Below are positions 33,646 to 37,022 of a stretch of DNA of 37,022 nucleotides, in pieces. Each line of letters begins with the position of its first letter. The first letter of the stretch is position 1. Source of the stretch: Microtetraspora glauca (GTDB lineage Bacteria; Actinomycetota; Actinomycetes; Streptosporangiales; Streptosporangiaceae); NCBI GenBank assembly GCA_001570385.1, contig BBYL01000048.1:1-37022 (forward strand). Direction: 5' to 3'. Made by a program: the position numbers and the translations under genes. Below the pieces are notes generated by a model that had not been told where the DNA came from, made no database searches, and saw only the letters and a program-made list of their open reading frames with translations.

Positions 33646-33782
33646 TTGACACTGCTCGGCTGCCCCGGACCGGTGGAGGGCGTCGCCCCTCTGCCGACAT
33701 GGGCCGCCAACCCCGGCAACGCGTTCATGACCGGGCAGATCCTCTATGCCGACGGCGGCGCGGAGGCCGTCCTGCATCCGCG
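33646..33782 (+). pseudogene. SDR oxidoreductase C-terminal fragment
   Basis: The frame gives TWAANPGNAFMTGQILYADGGAEAVLHPRG, matching the substrate-side end of short-chain dehydrogenases (NAFxTGQxLxVDGG). No Rossmann part is present; the IS3 copy directly upstream probably replaced it. The following 33783-34019 stretch shows no gene. Confidence 0.5.
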
Positions 33783-34019
33783 GGGGACGCTGCCTGACGG
33801 CGGTGACCCCGGCATCAGCCGTTGGGCAGTCGTGCGGCGGCGGGTGCCGGAGTCGTTCCCCGGCGGATGGCACTCGGTGGCCTCTCTGCGGCGAGCCGCT
33901 CAGCGTCGGCGCTCACCGCGAGCGCGCATTACAGGGCGGCATCCACCGGTGCGGGGGGCCTTCGGGTCACGCGGGCCGAGCCACGAGCCGATCCCGAAGG
34001 CCCCTTCTGCTGCTGGGTG

Positions 34020-35612
34020 TCAGAGTTGCGACCCGTACCGCCAGCGCAGGCGTTCCTTGGCGGTGCGGTTGTCGGCCTGAGCCTGGTCGCGACGGTCGGG
34101 AGTGACGCAGACCTGGTCGCCGGCGTAGGCCTCGCGCCAGACGTAGCCCTGGACACAGGTCGTGGGCCCGTAGGGGCCGTCGCTCCAGCGACCGGCGGCC
34201 GCGGCGTTGTCGTCGAGGACCTGCAGGCGGGTGGCCATCGGGACGCAGACGTAGTCGGAGTCGTCACTCATGCGCCAGACGTATTCGTCCTGGCAGGCGT
34301 TCGGGCCCCAGGCGTGCTTGGCGGTGTTGAGCCGGTTGGGGGTGTCCTCGGTGTCTCGCATGGTCTGCGCCTTGACCGTCGCCGTAACGCAGGTGATGTC
34401 CTCCGGGAGGATCTCGCGGTAGACATAGGGCCAGTAGCAGCGGCCGGAGGCGTCGATCCGCTTGGGCTGCTCCTCGTTGTCGAGGGCCGCCTGATCACGG
34501 GCGGCGGGAGTGACGCAGGCGGTGTCGCCCGGGACGGCGTCGCGCGGGACGTAGCCGAACCGGCAGGCGCCGGGCAGCTTGGTGGTGACAGTGACGGTGG
34601 CGGAGTTCTCGCCGACGGAGTCGACGCGGATCTCGACGGCGTCGGTCTTCACGTGAGTGAGCGGCTCGCCGGTGTCGCGGTCCATCAGGACGCCGGCGAA
34701 CATCCTGTACTCGTTGATGAGGACGGCGTCGCGCGGGATGGCGCTGCTGCGTCCGGTCTTCTTGCGGAACTCCACGGTGAGGAAGCGGCTGGGGTCGTCT
34801 ACCAGGTGAGGGACACGGATCATGAGCGCGCCGGGCAGGTCGGGCCGCTCCAGCGGGGCGAGCTGAATCGTGCGGGCGGTCTCACCGTCCTTGCCGACGG
34901 TGACGACGCGCCAGCCGGGCAGCCAGCCGAGCTCGTCCAGGTGCGGCGCGGCCAGGCCGATCGCGTTCTTGCCGAAGAGCTCGGAGGGGGCGGCGTAGGT
35001 GTTGTGACCGCTCATCGTGTCCCAGGGGTGGCTCATCCTGGTGTACGACCACATGTCCGGCGCGAACATACGCCGCGATTCCTGCATCTCGAGGATGCGG
35101 AGCATGACGAAGGACGCCTGCTGGACGGTCCAGGTCGTGGAGTCCAACTCGAAGTAGTTCTGGTCCTCGGCCCCGTTCGAGACCCCCGGGCGGAATCCGC
35201 CGTGGTCGTTGTTCAGGATGAAGCCGAGGCGATGGCCGGGCGGCAGGCGAAAGCCCTGACGTTCGGCTTCCTTCAGGCATCCCGGCCGCTCTGCCGTACT
35301 GCGGGACCACTCGTCGAAGGTCTGCGGGATCGTGTACCAGCCGTGGACCTCCGACCCTTCCAGGGTCATCCGTCCGCGCGACTGCTCGGCGAAGAAGTCG
35401 GCGAGCCCGCCCTTGCCGAGCCCTTCGGTGGTGAACAGGTCCTTGAAGTACTGCGCGGGCTTGAGTTCCTGCTGCCGGTCGGTGAACTTGCACAGCAGGA
35501 TCGACCAGGGCATCCGCCCTTGAATCGGCTCGGCCGAGGCGGGCACGGGTCGGAGAACAAGCAGGGCAAGGAGGCTCGCGACGAGCGCGGCCGACAAGCG
35601 GACTTTGACCAT
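34020..35612 (-). CDS. Secreted M6-like metalloprotease homologue lacking the zinc motif
   Basis: 530 residues with AGGAAAGGG upstream of the ATG. A signal peptide (1-28, ends ASA) exports it. The N-terminal half follows actinobacterial M6-like peptidases: LLCKFTDRQQ, FFAEQSRGRMTLEGSEVHGW, PPGHRLGFILNND and the Met-turn HPWDTMSGHNTY (195-206). Where these have HExxHxxGxxH, this protein reads F168-V-M-L-R172-I-L-E175-M-Q-E178, so all zinc ligands and the catalytic Glu are gone. The C-terminal 190 residues hold four repeats of about 44 residues of the type GYVWREAxxGDxVCVTPxxRxQAxxDN, each with paired cysteines, probably cell-wall or surface binding. It is likely a non-catalytic binding protein. 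Confidence 0.75.
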   Translation of the reverse strand: MVKVRLSAALVASLLALLVLRPVPASAEPIQGRMPWSILLCKFTDRQQELKPAQYFKDLFTTEGLGKGGLADFFAEQSRGRMTLEGSEVHGWYTIPQTFDEWSRSTAERPGCLKEAERQGFRLPPGHRLGFILNNDHGGFRPGVSNGAEDQNYFELDSTTWTVQQASFVMLRILEMQESRRMFAPDMWSYTRMSHPWDTMSGHNTYAAPSELFGKNAIGLAAPHLDELGWLPGWRVVTVGKDGETARTIQLAPLERPDLPGALMIRVPHLVDDPSRFLTVEFRKKTGRSSAIPRDAVLINEYRMFAGVLMDRDTGEPLTHVKTDAVEIRVDSVGENSATVTVTTKLPGACRFGYVPRDAVPGDTACVTPAARDQAALDNEEQPKRIDASGRCYWPYVYREILPEDITCVTATVKAQTMRDTEDTPNRLNTAKHAWGPNACQDEYVWRMSDDSDYVCVPMATRLQVLDDNAAAAGRWSDGPYGPTTCVQGYVWREAYAGDQVCVTPDRRDQAQADNRTAKERLRWRYGSQL

Positions 35613-35967
35613 GGCCCTTTCCTAGGAAGATGGCATGTCGACGGGCCTGAGCGGGCGTGGTGCGGCTTCAGGACCGGTTGGCTGTCGAGCACTCGGAACG
35701 GGATCACGATGTGGTGCTGCTGGTCGGTCCGGTCGGTACGAGTCGGATTCCTTGCCGGGCGGGAGGTGCCGGATCAGAGTGCTTCAGGGGCTTTCTGATC
35801 TGCGGTGCCCGATGAGCAGCCTTCCGTAGTGTGGAAGCCTTTTGCTCGCCGAACATGCCGCAGGGAGTTCGAGCACTCGCCCGCCCACACGCAACCGGAT
35901 CATCGTGAGATTCGCGCGCTGTTCGTGACCCGGAAGGCGTTGCAACCGCGAGCGTCACTGCTCCTGA
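35613..35967. other. Intergenic region, nothing recognised
   Basis: Between two leftward secreted-protein genes. The frames here lack codon bias or recognisable motifs on either strand. It should hold the terminator of the collagen-like gene and the promoter of the metalloprotease-like gene, but I could not pick out either. Confidence 0.5.
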
Positions 35968-36726
35968 TCAGCCGAGGCAGACCACCCAGATGTGTCCTGT
36001 GTATTGCTTGCTGGAGCCGCTTCCCCATATTTGCCAGCCCAACACCGTGACCCCTTCCTCGTACGGCATATTGGCGACGATTTGGGCGGGGTCGTCGGAG
36101 CTGCTAAAGAAGTCAAACATATAGCCACCACCAGTGGCGATCTTGCCAGCTGGGCACCGTACTATGGCCCTTCCCTGGTTCTCTCTGAGGTTGAAGGGCG
36201 CCTTGACAATCCTCGCCACGCCCTGTCCCCCGGGTTCGCCCTTGGGGCCCTGTGGTCCGATGGGACCGGTGTCGCCCTTGGGTCCCTGCTTGCCGTCCTC
36301 GCCGGGCAGTCCACGGTCGCCCTTGTCGCCCTTTGGTCCCTGAGCGCCGTCCTTGCCATCCTGGCCCTTCAGGCCGGTCTCGCCCTTCTCGCCTTTGAGG
36401 CCCTGCGGACCGGCGGGCCCGGTTTCACCCTTCTGGCCCTGGGGGCCCTGCCTGCCCTGGGCACCCGACTGGCCGGTCGCTCCCTGGAGACCTGCCGGGC
36501 CCTGCGGCCCCTCCTTGCCCCAGGAGACCTTCGTCTCGGTCGGGCGGCACGTCGTGGTGACGCCGACGAGACGCATGTATCGGGTCTTCTTGTTGACGCA
36601 GGCGTACAAGGCGCCCTCGTCAGCCGACGAAGCGGTGGCGACGCCGCCGATCGTGAAGACGGATACGGCCAGCGCACCGATGGTCACGAGGCTGACGCTG
36701 CGTCCACCTCGCAATTTGATAGCCAC
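35968..36726 (-). CDS. Exported collagen-like protein
   Basis: 252 residues from a GTG start (36726) with AGAGGAA upstream; an upstream frame extension lacks a start signal. A signal or anchor segment (about 11-32) is followed by an N-terminal domain YACVNKKTRYMRLVGVTTTC (C43, C60) ending VSWGKEG. From residue 70 to about 171 there are roughly 34 Gly-X-Y triplets (GPQGPAG, GEKGETG, GPKGDKGDRG), rich in Lys/Asp/Glu, giving a likely charge-stabilised triple helix. The C-terminal globular domain (IVKAPFNLRENQGRAIVRCP to YTGHIWVVCLG) may trimerise it. It is probably surface-attached or secreted. Frames on the opposite strand are shadows. Confidence 0.88.
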   Translation of the reverse strand: MAIKLRGGRSVSLVTIGALAVSVFTIGGVATASSADEGALYACVNKKTRYMRLVGVTTTCRPTETKVSWGKEGPQGPAGLQGATGQSGAQGRQGPQGQKGETGPAGPQGLKGEKGETGLKGQDGKDGAQGPKGDKGDRGLPGEDGKQGPKGDTGPIGPQGPKGEPGGQGVARIVKAPFNLRENQGRAIVRCPAGKIATGGGYMFDFFSSSDDPAQIVANMPYEEGVTVLGWQIWGSGSSKQYTGHIWVVCLG

Positions 36727-37022
36727 GAGTTCCTCTTTCTGAGGCGCCTCATGTTGGCGCCTCTGTGGTTGTGATTCGAACAGCACTCTGCTGCGCCCCT
36801 GATCGAGAAGCAGTCCGAGAAGCACATTGGAGCCCTGTCTCAGTCAAGATCGACGTCCGTCCGTAAGGCCTATCTCGATCTCGAACTGCTGACGGACCGC
36901 TGCTGGACCCGCGGACAGGGGGCCGGCAGTCGTACCGGGCGACACGGCGACCCGTGGTGGTGACTTCACGCATTTCTCGACCCGCGTCGTCCCCCTGCGG
37001 TCGGGCCCGCACCCAGCCCGGG
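36727..37022. other. Upstream region of the collagen-like gene, nothing recognised
   Basis: Within the first 30 bases upstream of the gene an inverted pair GAGGCGCC/GGCGCCTC (36741-36748 and 36756-36763) could act as an operator or mRNA stem. The remainder shows no convincing gene; a short minus-strand frame has no motif. Confidence 0.4.

Noticed and set aside
35992..36774. Leu/Ala/Gly-rich plus-strand frame opposite the collagen-like gene
   Set aside because: Antisense of GPx codons gives pseudo-hydrophobic repeats; no start signal, and the minus-strand gene has a signal segment and clear Gly-X-Y repeats.
36749..37012. 87-residue minus-strand frame at the right edge
   Set aside because: No motif, no ribosome-binding site and composition like random GC-rich DNA.

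Overview
The window is high-GC DNA with actinomycete-style codon use (GTG/TTG starts, ATGA and TGATG gene overlaps). The gene content (type I-E CRISPR-Cas, MacB-type efflux operon next to an OmpR/HK pair, collagen-like secreted protein, IS3/IS30 elements, tRNA-targeted integrase remnant) suggests a filamentous actinobacterium, possibly of the Streptosporangiaceae. That family-level guess is inference from gene style only.

Left part, 1-17.4 kb: a complete type I-E CRISPR-Cas locus. Array 1 (48 repeats, 636-3530) reads leftward and sits directly behind cas2. The minus-strand operon cse1-cse2-cas7e-cas5e-cas6e-cas1-cas2 (9889 to 3549) encodes Cascade, the crRNA endonuclease and the adaptation module. 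cas3 (13623-10750) lies upstream on the same strand. It is separated from cse1 by about 0.86 kb holding a lone IS3 orfA-like gene and two degenerate CRISPR-repeat-like units around a 22-nt gap. Array 2 (60 repeats plus a decayed one, 13736-17418) runs rightward, divergent from cas3. Both leaders carry the same two short motifs at identical spacing; at array 1 the distal motif lies inside the cas2 coding sequence. New spacers would be made by Cas1-Cas2 at these leaders, arrays cut by Cas6e, and targets destroyed by Cascade plus Cas3.

Middle part, 17.4-20.5 kb and 26.4-29.2 kb: mobile-element debris. There is a tRNA-Gly 3' fragment, an IS30 element bracketed by two 349-bp inverted copies of an IS3 orfB 3' end, and three copies of the same tRNA-Lys 3' half (19906, 26898, 28583) that look like attachment sites. 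A frameshifted tyrosine recombinase, a small unknown gene, and HTH and MarR fragments lie around them. Between the first two att-like copies sits an intact operon (20491-26431): OmpR-type regulator, histidine kinase, lipoprotein with an internal duplication, membrane-fusion adaptor with a peptidoglycan-binding domain, ABC ATPase and MacB/FtsX permease. This is probably a sensor-controlled efflux or envelope-stress system.

Right part, 29.2-37 kb: a NarL-type two-component pair whose kinase is frameshifted, a secreted serine beta-lactamase/DD-peptidase-like protein, and an IS3 copy flanked by gene fragments (a probable holA end and an SDR end). Then come a large secreted protein that resembles M6-like metalloproteases but has lost the zinc motif, and a collagen-like exported protein.

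Most interesting: the degenerate mini-CRISPR inside the cas operon, the leader motif embedded in cas2, the mutated repeat converted into a long palindrome, the covarying hairpin behind the tRNA-Lys fragments, the 10-bp periodic repeat at the kinase/lipoprotein junction, and the pseudo-metalloprotease.
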